A stretch of DNA of 64,000 nt from contig CM060841.1 in assembly GCA_030762175.1 (NCBI GenBank), positions 10,792,501-10,856,500 of the forward strand, read 5' to 3'. Below, one piece after another: positions 35,701 to 47,740 of this stretch (positions are counted from its first letter, which is position 1; each line of letters begins with the position of its first letter). The notes below the pieces were generated by a model. It ran no database searches and was not told the origin of the DNA. It saw nothing but the letters and a program-made list of their open reading frames with translations. Position numbers and translations under genes: made by a program. The DNA comes from Metallyticus violacea. Lineage: Eukaryota; Arthropoda; Insecta; Mantodea; Metallyticidae.

Positions 35701-37299
35701 CGTGATTCGCTTCACTGTGTGTTGCGTCATTACCTGCGCGCGCACAAAATTGAAATTTCTGTATCAGAATCTCTTTTACATACTCTTCAATGTATCGTAA
35801 ATTTCATCCTTAGGTTTCGTTTTGTTTAGCCATTGTAAGTGTTCAAAATTGCACTATAACTTTACGGACTCAGAGTACATCATGAAAATATTAATGTACT
35901 TTGAAACCGTAACCAACATAGTTTCTTAAGTTTGGTTTATTTCCAAAATGCATTTTAAAAAAGCAGAACAATAAAACTTGACGTCAAAGATTAAAATGAG
36001 TTATATTTTTAACTCACCACAAATAAAATATTTATTTTAAAAACGATATAAAAGTGTTGATTTCAAAAATGGTGCCGACCAGTGTTCCTAATGCAATATG
36101 ACAAGTATATTATAGCAAAAGAACTACTTACCTCAACACATACAACATAACGGCGCATGAAATTTTGGTACAAGTCTTCGGGGTGTCTTGCTCGACAAGA
36201 CTGACAGTCAAAACCAAGTTTTACAAATAAAACATAATCTTATTACAAAGTTTTAATCTAGTTAAGAATGGCATTTCATCATTTTATTATGAAATTCGAG
36301 AGGTAGATTACTTGAAATAATTTTATTGAATATTGTTTAATAATGTACTATTTTCCTAGCGAAATAATATTCCAGTGGGATGTTATATTAGAAATCTGGA
36401 AATCAATTAATACATTAAGAATTTGTTTTAAACTCCTCTACAAAGCGTAATATTTTGATGTTTTAATCGCAGATGTTAGGTATATCGTGTACAGCAGTTA
36501 TTAATGAAACAGAAGTAGAAAAGCAGATTCTCAAAGCTCTATAGATTGCCTCACAATAGAATATAACATAAGTCTAAACACCATTACAGAAAACATTTCA
36601 AGAAATAAAGATAATTGGCTTTTACTTTTATCAAGAATGCATTCTCTGCAGAGTATTCAGTCATAAACGAGCAGAAGTCCTAGCCCTTGATTACAGGAAA
36701 ACGATGATTCAAATCACACCGTCAATAAACATTATTTAAAAATATTGTTCTGGATTCATTGTTTGCAGTCCACCATCATGTTCACAGTAATCATACACCG
36801 CATACTTAATACTGATTCTCCAGAACCGTAAAATCTGACGCTAGTTCTACAGGGCGTAGTTCTCGGGGATGAAGTTGCAAAATTTGATTTAGCCTGTTCA
36901 GCTGATGTATGAGGTTCGTACTTAGAATACGCGAAGATAATAAATGTACATCTCGAATCCTGGTATCCTGTCTCATTGATACCGCATTTTTGTTAACGTT
37001 CTGTTAACCTACCTCTCATTTGAAGCAAAGTCCGATCCAAGTCGGACTGGTCTGAGCAGAAAGTGTCCACTTTGAAAGGTCCTCTAGTAGAGCCTCAAGG
37101 TGTGCTCTATGTCACTTCTGATTTCTCTGTTAGACATCGATTCTTGAATATTAAATCCTGAATGCATGGAATCACCAATAACTATTGTGATACATCAAGA
37201 ACTGTACAAATGTATTAGTACCCAAAGAAAACAAGAGGTAATGATTCGTGTGGACAATGGCCATAGCTAGTAAATGACTCCCATAATCAAAACAGTACA
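35701..37299. other. AT-rich stretch without recognised genes
   Basis: No open frame above 60 codons and no repeat relationship seen. Confidence 0.5.
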
Positions 37300-37755
37300 A
37301 ATATCTTAGTGTCAAGTATCCTTGGGACTCAGATTCAAATTCCTTGGAGGTTGGTCATCCTGAACTTTGAGATTTTTCGTTGCTTCCCCTGCTTGCTTAA
37401 GTGAATGCTGTGGTCCGTCTTTCTTTCCACGAATTTATTCTCCCATTTCACATTTTTTCAAGTACCAGACAGATGTGAAGTGCCGTTTGGCGGTTGCTTG
37501 CGCCTTAGAGAGTCCCTGCACTGAAGTCTGATGTGGAAGCAGCCCTTCTGAGGGCTCACACTCCTTCAAAAATAGAGGGAGAGCTCCGCCAGCGTCGGAG
37601 TGTTCTATCTGTTAGGGTTCCCCCTTTAAAGCCTGGATCCTGGCCACCCCGTGTCTCCCTCAACTCATATATCTTCCTCTTGGAGTGGTCGTAGGCACAA
37701 ACGGCCAGCCATTGAGCATGGCTGAAACACCGAAAACTCCTACAAATCCAAATCT
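37300..37755 (+). repeat. repeat family 3 copy
   Basis: Starts with GACTCAGATTCAAATTCC (B-box-like), then GGTTGGTCATCCTGAACTTT. It continues with GCCAGCGTCGGAGTGTTCTA near 37592 and CCCGTGTCTCCCTCAACTC near 37650. The end is CCATTGAGCATGGCTGAAAC near 37710. The order matches 17685-18075, and the end matches 62610-62800. It has no good coding frame. A tRNA-derived SINE is the likeliest origin. Confidence 0.6.
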
Positions 37756-38062
37756 AAATTAAATTTCGTTGATCAATAAATAGTCAGCTATAAACTACCT
37801 CTAACTTACTTTTGCTCTTTCATTATCCATGTGCTATTACTGGAAATATTATTTTATTAAACGGAACCCTCCTGTGCTACATTTAGCTTCGCATATATAC
37901 ACATTCTTCCTCCCTCTCCATCTTCCCGGGGAGGTGAAACCCAATTCTCCTTTACAAACCCATTTTTCATTTATGCTCTTGACGTGTCAATAGAATTTGG
38001 TAAGGCAGACATTTAGTTTAAAATTACTCCTGTTTTCTACCTCAAAGAACACCCCATGCCGC

Positions 38063-38349
38063 ACCGCCATGAGTGGCCGAGGTCTATAAGGCATAGACTC
38101 GTGGGCAGGAGGTCTGGGGTTCGAATCCCGCCAGGACCGTCCTCCCTGACTGGAGTTTTTTCCAAGTTTTCCTCAGTCTTCATAAATGGCAAATGCCGGG
38201 CAGGTACCCTAAACTTTGGTCTGTAACGCTACCTTCCTTAAAAAATATCCTTTCACAACATATCATTTCATTTCATGTATCATCAGTGTCCACCGCCTGT
38301 GGTGCCTCAGTAGTAAAAATGGGCGTTAAACACTACTAAAAAAAAAAAA
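38063..38349 (+). mobile_element. SINE2 copy, full length
   Basis: 5' end ACCGCCATGAGTGGCCGAGG, then the tRNA-Ser-like head, where GTCTATAAGGCATAG replaces the usual GTCGTTAAGGCACGG. B box GGGTTCGAATCCC. Body with CTGGAGTTTTTTCCAAG and GGTACCCTAAACTTTGG. 3' block CCGCCTGTGGTGCCTCAG and GGGCGTTAAACACTA, then an A tract. No clear target duplication. Confidence 0.93.
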
Positions 38350-39310
38350 TCAAGCTTTTGAAGGTTCCAAGACGAAATTTGCAATTGTTTTCGTTCGCCA
38401 GTCTCTTGTTCTCCGCTTTCTTAAAACAAATGAAGGTGCGACTTGTAGCTCTTTCGTGTCATGACTGCCGAGACTGTACAACAACCATCAAGAGTTGTTT
38501 AAAAAGGTGATAGGTGAAAGCTGCAATTGTAAAGATGCTGCGATCACGACTCATTGTTTGAATAAAATTTAAACTACTTTATATTATTTTGTGTTTATTA
38601 TCATGTTAAAACAATAAATATAAACATAAACAGCAAAATATAAAACATAAAAATATGTCACGTTCGGAACACTTCGGGGCAGTCTGAGAAGACCAGCGGA
38701 TCAATCGGTTCATAGATGTCTCTTACCTCCCCAACATTTATGGAAGTAATTTAGTAAAGAAATAACTTAAGGCGTTCGAATCAGGGTGATAGTGTGAACT
38801 CAGCAAGACTAATTCGTATCAATGTTCATTGAGATGGAACATTGGGTTTCCTACCCCATTCATTACATACCATCTTATTAAACCTAAATGTTTCAGGTGG
38901 TTCTAAAGAGAACTGGAGTCAATGTTTCCAAACACTGTATCATTTCTTTTCCATCGTTTCTAATCCATAACATCCTTAAATGTACCAGTAATTGAATTTA
39001 GAGCTTTTATGAATTTGCTGATGTTACGACATATTAGCTTAATAATACATTAGTCGGTAGAAAAAAATTAAGTTACCATAAAGTTACGTAGAATTGTTTT
39101 ATTTTACATTATGTGAAAGGGAAAATGTATTCTCATTTTGAAATAATAGCTCGCACAAAGGCGGTCGTAGAGGTGTTTTGTTTTAATTGAAAATTACATT
39201 TTAGGAAGAAGGATTTAAAATGGCAAAACTTTTCCAAAAACTTAAATGTGATTTTATTGTTATATTTACGAAAATCCAAACCTTTGTAAACATATACCTT
39301 TATCGGCCAT

Positions 39311-39311
<1 letters not shown>
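38350..39311. other. AT-rich stretch without recognised genes
   Basis: Nothing recognised. Confidence 0.5.

Positions 39312-39362
<51 letters not shown>
39312..39362. repeat. (TAA)n microsatellite
   Basis: About 17 uninterrupted units, directly seen; it produces a poly-Leu run in an antisense open frame. Confidence 0.97.
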
Positions 39363-39363
<1 letters not shown>

Positions 39364-39870
39364 TGAATTTCTGAATGCACCTTCATATTTGTGCGTTGCT
39401 CCATGAGGCGATATTTTTTAACTATACTATATAAATAACGGTTGCGTTCTGCACACATCTTCCAGAAACGCATACGGAGACAACCATATAACGCAGAAAG
39501 ACTGAGGTATCTACATTGACTGGGAAGGAAAAATGGCAAATAGACAATATATCTCTTTTATATTCGTGTAACAATGAACGCAAACAGGCGCATTTAAGAT
39601 GTTTTTGCAGTCAATGGGCCGCGTTATTGCTGAAGCGTCTAGTTCTGAATTCTTTTACATGCAATATAATGCCAAAATGGTTAAAAAAAAAAAAGACATA
39701 ATGTTATAGTACTCGAGTGGCCTGCTGAGTACCCAAGGCCTGTTCCTCAAAAGTAAGATCTAATTATTTATAAAATATATTGTAACTTATTTTTTTCCAC
39801 GAAAAAAACTGCGCAACACTAGTAAAGTATTGGTAAAAGGTTACAAGTGACGTCATATAACAGCAAGATG

Positions 39871-40160
39871 GATTGTTGTGGATTTACTTTATTTACGGAC
39901 TCTCTTTAACATTTCAGGTCATCAGCGTCCCATTCAATTCAGGGCGTGAAACGGCCGACAAATTTTGCCTCTTCTTTAAGGCTTGAGGTTCTTTTTCGTG
40001 CCGTAAATGTACGACACGGGACTCACAGCTTTACTCCCTTCCGAAGGAAGCCATACTTAGGATTTTTACGCCCGAAAAAATCCACCAACCCTGGCCGGGT
40101 TTGAGCCCACGATCTTGGGTATAGGAAGCAAGTATGGTTACCACTACACCACCAAGACCG
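39871..40160 (-). mobile_element. SINE1 copy with 11-bp target-site duplication
   Basis: A minus-strand full-length copy. The head at 40160 reads CGGTCTTGGTGGTGTAGTGG, the B box is GGCTCAAACCC and the body is intact. The 3' end is GAGAGTCCGTAAATAAAG. The perfect direct repeat ACAGCAAGATG lies at 39860-39870 and 40161-40171. The B box has lost its T, which would weaken pol III binding. Confidence 0.95.
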
Positions 40161-40614
40161 ACAGCAAGATGAAGGAACAGCTGTTTGCCATTGTCGCCAT
40201 ATTTGAATTCGGTTATTTCCACTCTTTAGTAGTAAACTTGTATTTTTTTTTAATCATTCGTGCTGAATGGTCCTGTATTTTTCAGAAATAATTATAATTT
40301 GAATATTTATTAATACACTTGTCAATATTCAAGCGTAGTAGTTTTCTTTGAGACGTAGATCGCATATGAATGCATAGCAGCATCAATTTCAGTCGTGGAA
40401 AGATGGCAGAAGAATCGAGCTACCCGATTGAGCTTTGTTATTTATACCATTTGTTTATATAGTTTAGCAACCATGTTTCCTAAGTAAAAAGTGGGGAAAT
40501 GGTGTCAAAAGAGATTATTGTAAAAGAAAATCAGGAATTGAAATAATTTATTTTAGGGTATTATAGCAAGAATCTTAAAAAATAAATTAAGATGTTGAAC
40601 TGAAATATGCATTC

Positions 40615-40815
40615 ATGGTGTTTAACGCCCTTGTTTACTACTAAGGCATCACAGGCGGTGAACACTGATGATACATGAGATGAAGATATACTGGGAAAGG
40701 AAGGAAGCGTTCCAGGCCTAAGTTTAGGGTACCTCCCCGGCATTTGCCATGTATGAGGACTGAGGAAAATCTGAAAAAAAAAAAACCTCAGTCAGGGAGC
40801 ACGGTCCTGGTGGGA
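40615..40815 (-). mobile_element. SINE2 copy lacking its tRNA head
   Basis: The minus strand carries the SINE2 body from the ACCGTGCTCCCTGACTGAGG region through CTCAGTCCTCATACATGG and GGTACCCTAAACTTAGG to CCGCCTGTGATGCC and GGGCGTTAAACACC. The tRNA-like head ends abruptly at about 40815. It is either 5'-truncated at insertion or later deleted. Confidence 0.88.
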
Positions 40816-41634
40816 GTATGGAGTTATAAAGTATAAGTGTAGTAGAAACCTTAGCGAAACAGGGTCCTACTATAACTGGAAGTTACAAGTCTTGCAATAT
40901 ATTTGATCTTACTTTTGTGGAAATCGGTTTAGCATTCATAGATACTCTTCAATAGGGAGTTTTAGAGGTATTAAAAATATCGAAATTCTGAGTCAGCTAT
41001 TCCTCAAGAACACTGGCAGAATGTCGAAAAAAAATGAAGTCCTTCATCAAATTTCTTCAGGGCCAAAGCTCTGTTGATCAATACTTAATGCAAGAGGTGC
41101 TTTTACGAATTACTGATGGCAAAAGCATTACCCGAACTTTTAAGGAAAAAGAGCAAGTATTCATATTTTTGTGATCGTGTGTTAGTTTTTTTTTTTAATT
41201 AGAAAATGTGTAATTTACACTAAAATATTAAATTTTGTTTTTGTGGACTATTATGTTGTATTGTAAATATAAGTATTTTAAATATTATTTACACGAATTG
41301 TATAATGGGGTTTCATTAACCTGTGGCATAGAATACTTAGTGAAGTACGTAATATTCTTACTAATGCTTCATGAATATAGTATAATGTTTCCTCATCTTT
41401 ATTATTGGTTGAGAATTCGGCGTTACAGGTAAAATGACAGAAAATGAAGGTGAAAAATTATTAGAAAAATTCAAGAAAAATGCTGGGTTTTTAGACAATT
41501 TTGACGAGTGTACATTAACTTATAAAGATAAAAACTCTGATATGAATCTTCGCTACGACTTAAAATGATGAAATGACTATCAAGAGTACATCACTTGAAG
41601 AGAGCTAAATTGTCATATATGCTAATCTCTGGTA

Positions 41635-41914
41635 CCGCCAGGGGTGGCCGAGGTCGTTAAGGCACGGACTTGTGAGGGGAGATCTGGGGTTCGAATCCCA
41701 CCAGGACATTAATTCCTGACTGAGGTTTTTTCCAGGTTTTCCTCAGTCCTTATAAATGGCAAATGCCGAGGAGGTATCCTAAACTTAGGCCTGGAACGTT
41801 TCCTACCTTAAAAAAAAAGAGTCCTTTCTCCAATATATAATTTATTGTATCACCAGTGTTCATCGCCTGTGGTGCTCCAGTATTAAAAACGGGCGTTGAA
41901 CGCCATTCAAAAAT
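41635..41914 (+). mobile_element. SINE2 copy with 9-bp target-site duplication
   Basis: 5' end CCGCCAGGGGTGGCCGAGG, A box region GTCGTTAAGGCACGG, B box GGGTTCGAATCCC. The complete body runs to GGGCGTTGAACGCC. The direct repeat TCTCTGGTA flanks it at 41626-41634 and 41915-41923. The 5' boundary set by the repeat agrees with other copies. Confidence 0.95.
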
Positions 41915-42164
41915 TCTCTGGTAGTTCGTTATAGCCCTTACTAATATTTAGGCTATTGCTATTATTTAGCTTAAAATATATATATATAAATTATTACCAC
42001 GTTCCGTTGTAAAATAAAACATATTAGTACTGAGAGAACCAAAGTTAAAAGTTAAAGGAACATAGACCCAACTTTTAAAAAATTTGGTATATATTGATGA
42101 TTATTGCCGTCTATTATAAAAACTTAAACCCCAACAAATACAACTATAAATATGCACAGTTGCC

Positions 42165-42780
42165 AAGCACAAGGGGAGAGGTCAACTTTCAGAGTTGTTG
42201 AGGCTTTTAGCTCGGATACCGGACATTAAAAACTATGAATGAGGTAATGATTAGGTCCTCATTGTTATATCGAGGCGAGGTTTGGGATGGGATAAAATAG
42301 ACGGTCTAAATAAATTACAATGTGATTTCTGGAAGCGAATTCTAGGCAAGAGAACTTCGAACTATGGTACACTACGAGAGCTGGGATGCTGGGAAGATGC
42401 AGTCTACAACAAAACAAATGCAATTAAATACTGGCTAAGAATAATTAAACAACTGGCATTGTCCAAAACGGTCGGCAGCGGTTGTACAGGGGGAATTATC
42501 AAAAATTGGCTTCAACGATATTTAGCAGAAGGACATGGAACATTGACATAAGTCAAAAGACGCCTGCCTGATATAAACCGGCAGGAAATAGAGGCTTGCA
42601 GATGTCATCTCTGGACCTGCAGAGCGAAATTAAAACTAGATGAGGTAAAGGAACCTATATCATATAGCTATGTATGAAACAGAAGTCGGGAATAACCTGA
42701 CTTAGACTGGGAGGCCGGAAGACACGTAAGGTTGTTGGCGAGGAGGATTTGCCCATTTTGCTCGTAACCGGAAGACTGGT
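42165..42780 (+). pseudogene. non-LTR retrotransposon ORF2 C-terminal fragment
   Basis: In shifted frames the plus strand encodes SSLLYRGEVW near 42255-42285. The open frame 42282-42551 then has DGLNKLQCDFWKRILGKRT and AIKYWLRIIKQL. After a frame change come DINRQEIEACRCH near 42575 and RHVRLLARRICPFC near 42720-42765. This order (LLYGxEVW, VQ/LQxxFxKxILG, KYWLRI, then an RxxARxCPxC knuckle) is that of the region after the reverse transcriptase domain in several non-LTR clades, leading to the C-terminal zinc-binding knuckle. Endonuclease and RT core are absent, as expected for 5' truncation. No A tail is visible, and the clade cannot be named from this. Confidence 0.7.
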
Positions 42781-43262
42781 TGCACAAACAGAAGATGCTA
42801 GGGGAATTTTTCTCCCGGATCCATTTTTGACTTCCAGTAGGGGAAGGCTGGCATGTTGGGCTTCAATTGAAAAAAGTCAAAAATGTCTAAACTGGGCATT
42901 TTCTTAATTGAAATATATAGTTTTAGGGACAAGAATTTATAAAAACATTGCACAAAATTAATAAGAAAAGTTTATATGAATATCAGAATTATTGTATGTG
43001 TGTTTCATGTGTGTGTGTGCGTGTGATTGAGGTTTTAACAAATAGATCTAGTTTAGGATAAGCAACATTATGGGAACACTTGTGCATGTGTTATTTCGTA
43101 TCTTTTGAATTGGAGAATCCGACGTCCTTATTAATGTTGTTGTTCGTTTCTTTTGTTGTCATTAATTTCAGAATTGAAGTATTTTACATGAGCATGAACG
43201 GTCTTGCGACCTATGCGACTATAATGTGTAATATACGTATAAATAGTTTAACTGGAATAATA

Positions 43263-43579
43263 AATACTACTACTATTACTACTTCTATTATTACTATTAC
43301 TACTACTATTACTACTACTATTATTACTATTACTACTACTATTACTACTACTATTATTACTATTACTACAACTATTACTACAACTACTACTATTACTACT
43401 TCCTACTACTACTAGTACTATTATTACTACTACTATTACTACTACTATTACTACTACTATTACTACTAATATTACTACTACTATTACTACTACAACTACT
43501 AATATTATTACTACTACTATTACTACAACTACTACTAGTATTACTACTACTATTACTACTACTATTACTATTACTACTA

Positions 43580-43647
<68 letters not shown>

Positions 43648-43648
43648 T
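43263..43648. repeat. ACT/ATT trinucleotide microsatellite
   Basis: About 385 bases of mixed ACT and ATT units, ending in a nearly pure ACT array of about 25 units (43575-43648). It yields Ser- or Val-rich antisense frames and Thr/Ile-rich plus frames that are composition artefacts. Directly seen. Confidence 0.97.
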
Positions 43649-43659
43649 AAATATGCACT

Positions 43660-45210
43660 TATGAAGGAATTACCCTGCATTTATTTATACTTGGAGGTAG
43701 TCTTGCACTTGTGTGCAAAGACGGCGATGATACTCCATGGCCAAGCATAGCCTTGCTCTTTTTGTAGCGTTTAGCTAGGAATGCGCGTAATGAGATAGAA
43801 ACTCCGCGGCGTTAGACCACACGCCACACTTCTCTGAGCACGGACTGCATAGTTCACTGACCAAGAAGAATTAACTCGCCTCTCGGATGTATTTGACAAA
43901 GCCAGGGGAGGGGATACAAAGAAAACAGAAGACCGTGGCCCGTGATGCTAAAAACACTTATCAAGGCAAATCTGCCAGAATTTATTTTTGCGAACGTGCC
44001 AAAGACCATCATCATACCGACCGTTCCTATTGGACGATCAGCCCCCTCCACCCTAACCTGACACTCCCACATAATGACCTTGGGCTCTCAAAGGATGCAT
44101 CTTTGGGACTAGTAATACTTTACGCTCGCAATGTTTGGTTTTACCCTTTAGATTTTACCCAGAATGCAATGCAAGGACTTGCCGACATATAAGTAGCTAT
44201 ATTAAAGTTCTAATGCTGTTCTTTTGGGGGGGGGGGCTATTTCTTCCTAAAATTGCCTTTTTTCATTGTGCATATTGAATATACAATTATTTTTTAAAGT
44301 AACGCATAATTTAAATTAAAAGTCAGCAAACTTTATTTTAATTTTTGTAGAAAAAGTTCAAAATCATTTTAACAACCCCTATAGCAAAAATTCGACCTTA
44401 CCCAATTTTAATAACACCATAATGGTTTTATTTTCATTTTAATATCATGTGAAATAAAATATTTTTAATTCATCTGTCCATAGGCATTAGTATTATTAAG
44501 AAATTTGGGAACTGACATTACAGTTTGATGCAAATAAATATTTATTTTTTCAACGTTTCATATTTCAATTCATAATTTTTTTAGTTCCCACATAAATATG
44601 AAAACTATTTAAGAGATAGAACAAATTTGTGTGAATGTGAGTTTAATCATTCAATTTTTAATTAATTTTAGATGTACGAATTATTTCACAACCCCAGAAT
44701 AAACACTTGTTGCATTTTTTCAATTACTAATTTTCTGTCACTATATGCTTTCATCTTTATTCTACAAACTTAACGTTAATTTTAACAGTATCAATGTGTT
44801 TATACTACAGGAAATAATTAATAATCTGATCAATAAATGATTTTCCCATACAATTCTGTAAAACAAAATGTTGGATTTCTACACAGAAAGTGTGCCTTTC
44901 ATTAACATGAAAAAAAAAAGAATAGAATACTGTTTAAAAGTGTTGGCTCTGACATCATAACACGCACAATATTATCCTAAAAGCGCTCTGATTTCATAGC
45001 CTTTTTGGCCGTCTACGAGTTCTTTCAAAAATCTTTTTATTTAATTTTAATTTAAATTGTATATGTTATTTTTTTTAAATGGGGAATAATTCGGTGAACT
45101 TTCAGTAATTGAAATCATAAGGATATTATTTATGAGATTAAGGGTTTATATTTTATGTGTAAATTACATGGCATCCATGGCACCCTATGGCATCCAAGGA
45201 ATGAAAAAAC
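43660..45210. other. stretch without recognised genes
   Basis: 43730-44180 is closer to balanced composition, with open frames of 72 and 101 codons on opposite strands and no known motif. 44226-44236 is an 11-G tract. The rest is AT-rich and empty. Confidence 0.45.
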
Positions 45211-45222
45211 AGCTCTAAAGGG

Positions 45223-45525
45223 GTCGGTCCTGGTGGTGTAGTGGTTATCATACTTGCCTCCTAAACCCAAGATCGTGGGTTCGAACCCGGCCAGGATCGA
45301 CGAATTTTTTCGGACGTAAAAATCCTAAGTATGGCTTCCTTCGGAAGGGAAGTAAAGCTGTGGGTCCCGTGTCGTACATTTACGGCACGAAAAAAAACCT
45401 CAAGCCTGAAAGAAGAGGCCTTTCAGCAAAATTTGTCGGCCGTTTCACGCCCTGAGTTGAATGGGACGCTGATAACATTGACACATGTTAAAGAGCGTCC
45501 ACAAATAAATCAATAAGAAATAACA
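45223..45525 (+). mobile_element. SINE1 copy with perfect 12-bp target-site duplication
   Basis: A full-length copy starting GTCGGTCCTGGTGG, A box TGGTGTAGTGGTTA, B box GGGTTCGAACCC, intact body. The tail is CAAATAAATCAATAAG. The direct repeat AGCTCTAAAGGG lies at 45211-45222 and 45526-45537. This is the best reference copy for the 5' boundary of the family. The boxes are near-consensus, so this copy could in principle be transcribed. Confidence 0.97.
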
Positions 45526-46151
45526 AGCTCTAAAGGGTTTAACTACCTGAAAAAGTAACTGCATGGTTATTACACTCGCTTGGCTAGGAATATTAGAGAC
45601 ATTTGTTAAAATAGACACCTGTAATTCACTAAATAACATAATAAATGTATCACATTATTCAAGGTTATCAAATAGAATCACAAGTATTACATATTTACGT
45701 ATTCTCCAAAAGGTTTTCCTTCTAGCGGGAGATGTCACACTTGCAGTTGAACCTACTTGGAAGTCTGTATAGAATTGCTCAACAGCTTGCGTGGAGACTC
45801 CAATACCGCTAATCAAGACTTTGTTTACAGAAACGTCTAAATAATGGACAATTATAACGGAAAGTTTCCCCAATGATATTAAATCAACCAATTACTAGAA
45901 TATAAACAGTGCATATGCCATATCTTCCCATTGTTGTAGTTTTTATATATATTGTTAAATACGGAAAGAATCTCTACTTAAATCTGGTGTTTAATTGTCC
46001 GTTACTGGAAACAAACGATCTTATACTTTAATCTGATTGGTGGTTTGAAGTCTCCCCACTAAATGAAAGAGTGGGGGAAGCCAGTAGTTAAACAGTTCGA
46101 GAAAGACTTCCAAGTAAGTCGGACATACTGGTGTTACATCTTCCCCTAGGA

Positions 46152-46422
46152 CCTCCACGGGTGGCCGAGGCCGTTAAGACGCGGAATCGTGAGCGGGAGG
46201 TCTAGGGTTCGAATCCCGCCAGGACCGTCCTTCCTGACTGAGGTTTTTTCCAGGTTTTCCTCAGTCCTCATAAATGGCAAATGCCGGGGAGGTACCCTAA
46301 ACTTAGGCCTGGAAAGTTTCCTTCATTATAAAAAAAATCCTTTCCCAATGTATCATTTCATTCAGTGTCACCGCCTGTGGTGCCTCAGTACTAAAAACGG
46401 GCATTAAATACTAAGAAAAAAA
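46152..46422 (+). mobile_element. SINE2 copy, full length
   Basis: 5' end CCTCCACGGGTGGCCGAGG, then CCGTTAAGACGCGGAATCGT, B box GGGTTCGAATCCC and CTGAGGTTTTTTCCAGG. GGTACCCTAAACTTAGG and CCGCCTGTGGTGCCTCAG follow, then an A-rich end. A short stretch (ATCTCATGTATCA) is missing near 46360 relative to sister copies. Target duplication not clear. Confidence 0.93.
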
Positions 46423-46593
46423 TGTTCTCCCGCTCGAAAGAAGCCATAGAGAATATGTAGGGCATTTTCATCATGCTTGTAATAATTTTAATTTTACTTG
46501 ATAATCTAGAATAATATAATAAAGGTTTATTCCTAGCGCATTACAGGTGTCTTAATTTAACAAATTCCTCACCTATACCTAAGAGAGCGAGTG

Positions 46594-46890
46594 TTTTTTT
46601 AATTTGATTTATTTACGGACGCTTTTTAACAGCTCAGGTCATCAGCGTCCCATTCAATTCAGGGCGTGAAACGGCCTATAAATTTTGCTCAGAGGCCTCT
46701 CTTTCAGGCTTGAGGTTCTTTTTCGTGCCGTAAATGCACGACACGGGACCCACGGCTTTACTTCCCTTCCGAAAGAAGCCATACTTAGAATTTTTACGTC
46801 CGAAAAAATTCGTCGATCCTGGCCGGGTTTGAACCCGCAATCTTGGGTTTAGAAGGCAAGTATGGTTACCACTACACCACCAGAACTGAT
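46594..46890 (-). mobile_element. SINE1 copy with imperfect target-site duplication
   Basis: A minus-strand copy with head ATCAGTTCTGGTGG at 46890, A box TGGTGTAGTGGTAA and B box GGGTTCAAACCC. It has the complete body and a GGACGC-CGTAAATAAATC tail. Flanked by AGCGAGTG (46586-46593) and AGCAAGTG (46891-46898), one mismatch. Confidence 0.92.
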
Positions 46891-46899
46891 AGCAAGTGA

Positions 46900-47640
46900 G
46901 TGTGTAATAACAATGTAGTTACTCTTTCAATTAGTTAAACCCCATATGGCTGTGTTCTTATTCCTTAAATTTCGTACAGCATGACAATATGGACGGCATT
47001 TCTGTTTCTAATTTTTATTAATAAGAAACCTGAAATAGCGTTTGACAAGATGCCGCAAAACACACGGTCTCCATATGACTGACTGCTGGAAGGATGGAGA
47101 CGGAACAATGAATTGATAGTATCTTTCATTGATGTTTTAAAAATCTTTTCTTTCTTCCTTGCTTCTTTGCTGAACAGGCCTATATAAACTTGTTTTCAAA
47201 TATACTCTTTATAAAGATAAACAATAACGAAGAAAGAAAAAAAACAGAAACACATGTTTCCGAACCTTTTTGCAGGGGTAATGTATTTAATGGAACTCTC
47301 CATTTCACCACCGATATGCTTAGAAATACCAACAGTATTGTTAGTGGCGCGTTTGTATTCTGGTCGAGATCACCCATTGTTAAGTCAGCTAATCTTAAAG
47401 CACTTAAAGTATACCGACTCAGATACTGGAGTTACATCTCACAGTTCATCTTCATAGGGACATAAGCGCGTGGCGCAGTGTCAACTACTGTAGCTTAAAA
47501 TGAGCATAAATTTTGGCGGTAAACTTCCTGATTCAAGTGCTGAAACTATTGTCCGTCAGTTCAGATTTTACAGCTCCTTATTCTTAAGTATAACGAATGT
47601 AATGCAGCTTAAGAATAAAGAAGTCATTATTATGGAATAG
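46900..47640. other. stretch without recognised genes
   Basis: Overlapping open frames at 47180-47465 in three frames on both strands. No motif recognised. Confidence 0.4.
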
Positions 47641-47644
47641 TGTA

Positions 47645-47740
47645 AATTCCGGGTCATCCAATTAACTGATGACCGACGAAGCGGAGGAGTTGTATCAGGC
47701 GATAAGCTAACGCTCAAGGCTAGCAGGTCTACATTACAAT
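47645..47740 (-). repeat. unassigned ~80-bp dispersed repeat, copy C
   Basis: On the minus strand GTTAGCTTATCGCCTGATAC, then CCTCCGCTTCGTCGGTCATC, then AGTTAATTGGATGACCCGG. This is the same block order as copies A, B and D, and it is most like copy D over the full ~80 bases. Confidence 0.6.

Noticed and set aside
43248..43658. 136-codon Ser/Val-rich minus frame
   Set aside because: It is a translation of the ACT/ATT microsatellite.
45226..45300. Intact tRNA gene in the SINE1 head
   Set aside because: A and B boxes are present, but the anticodon arm has an oversized loop, the T stem has a mismatch, and the same head occurs with a fixed body in nine places; it is a SINE.
46189..46407. 72-codon open frame beginning MSGRSRVRIPPGP, resembling a short conserved peptide
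   Set aside because: It is a translation of the SINE2 head and recurs wherever SINE2 occurs (for example at 29247).
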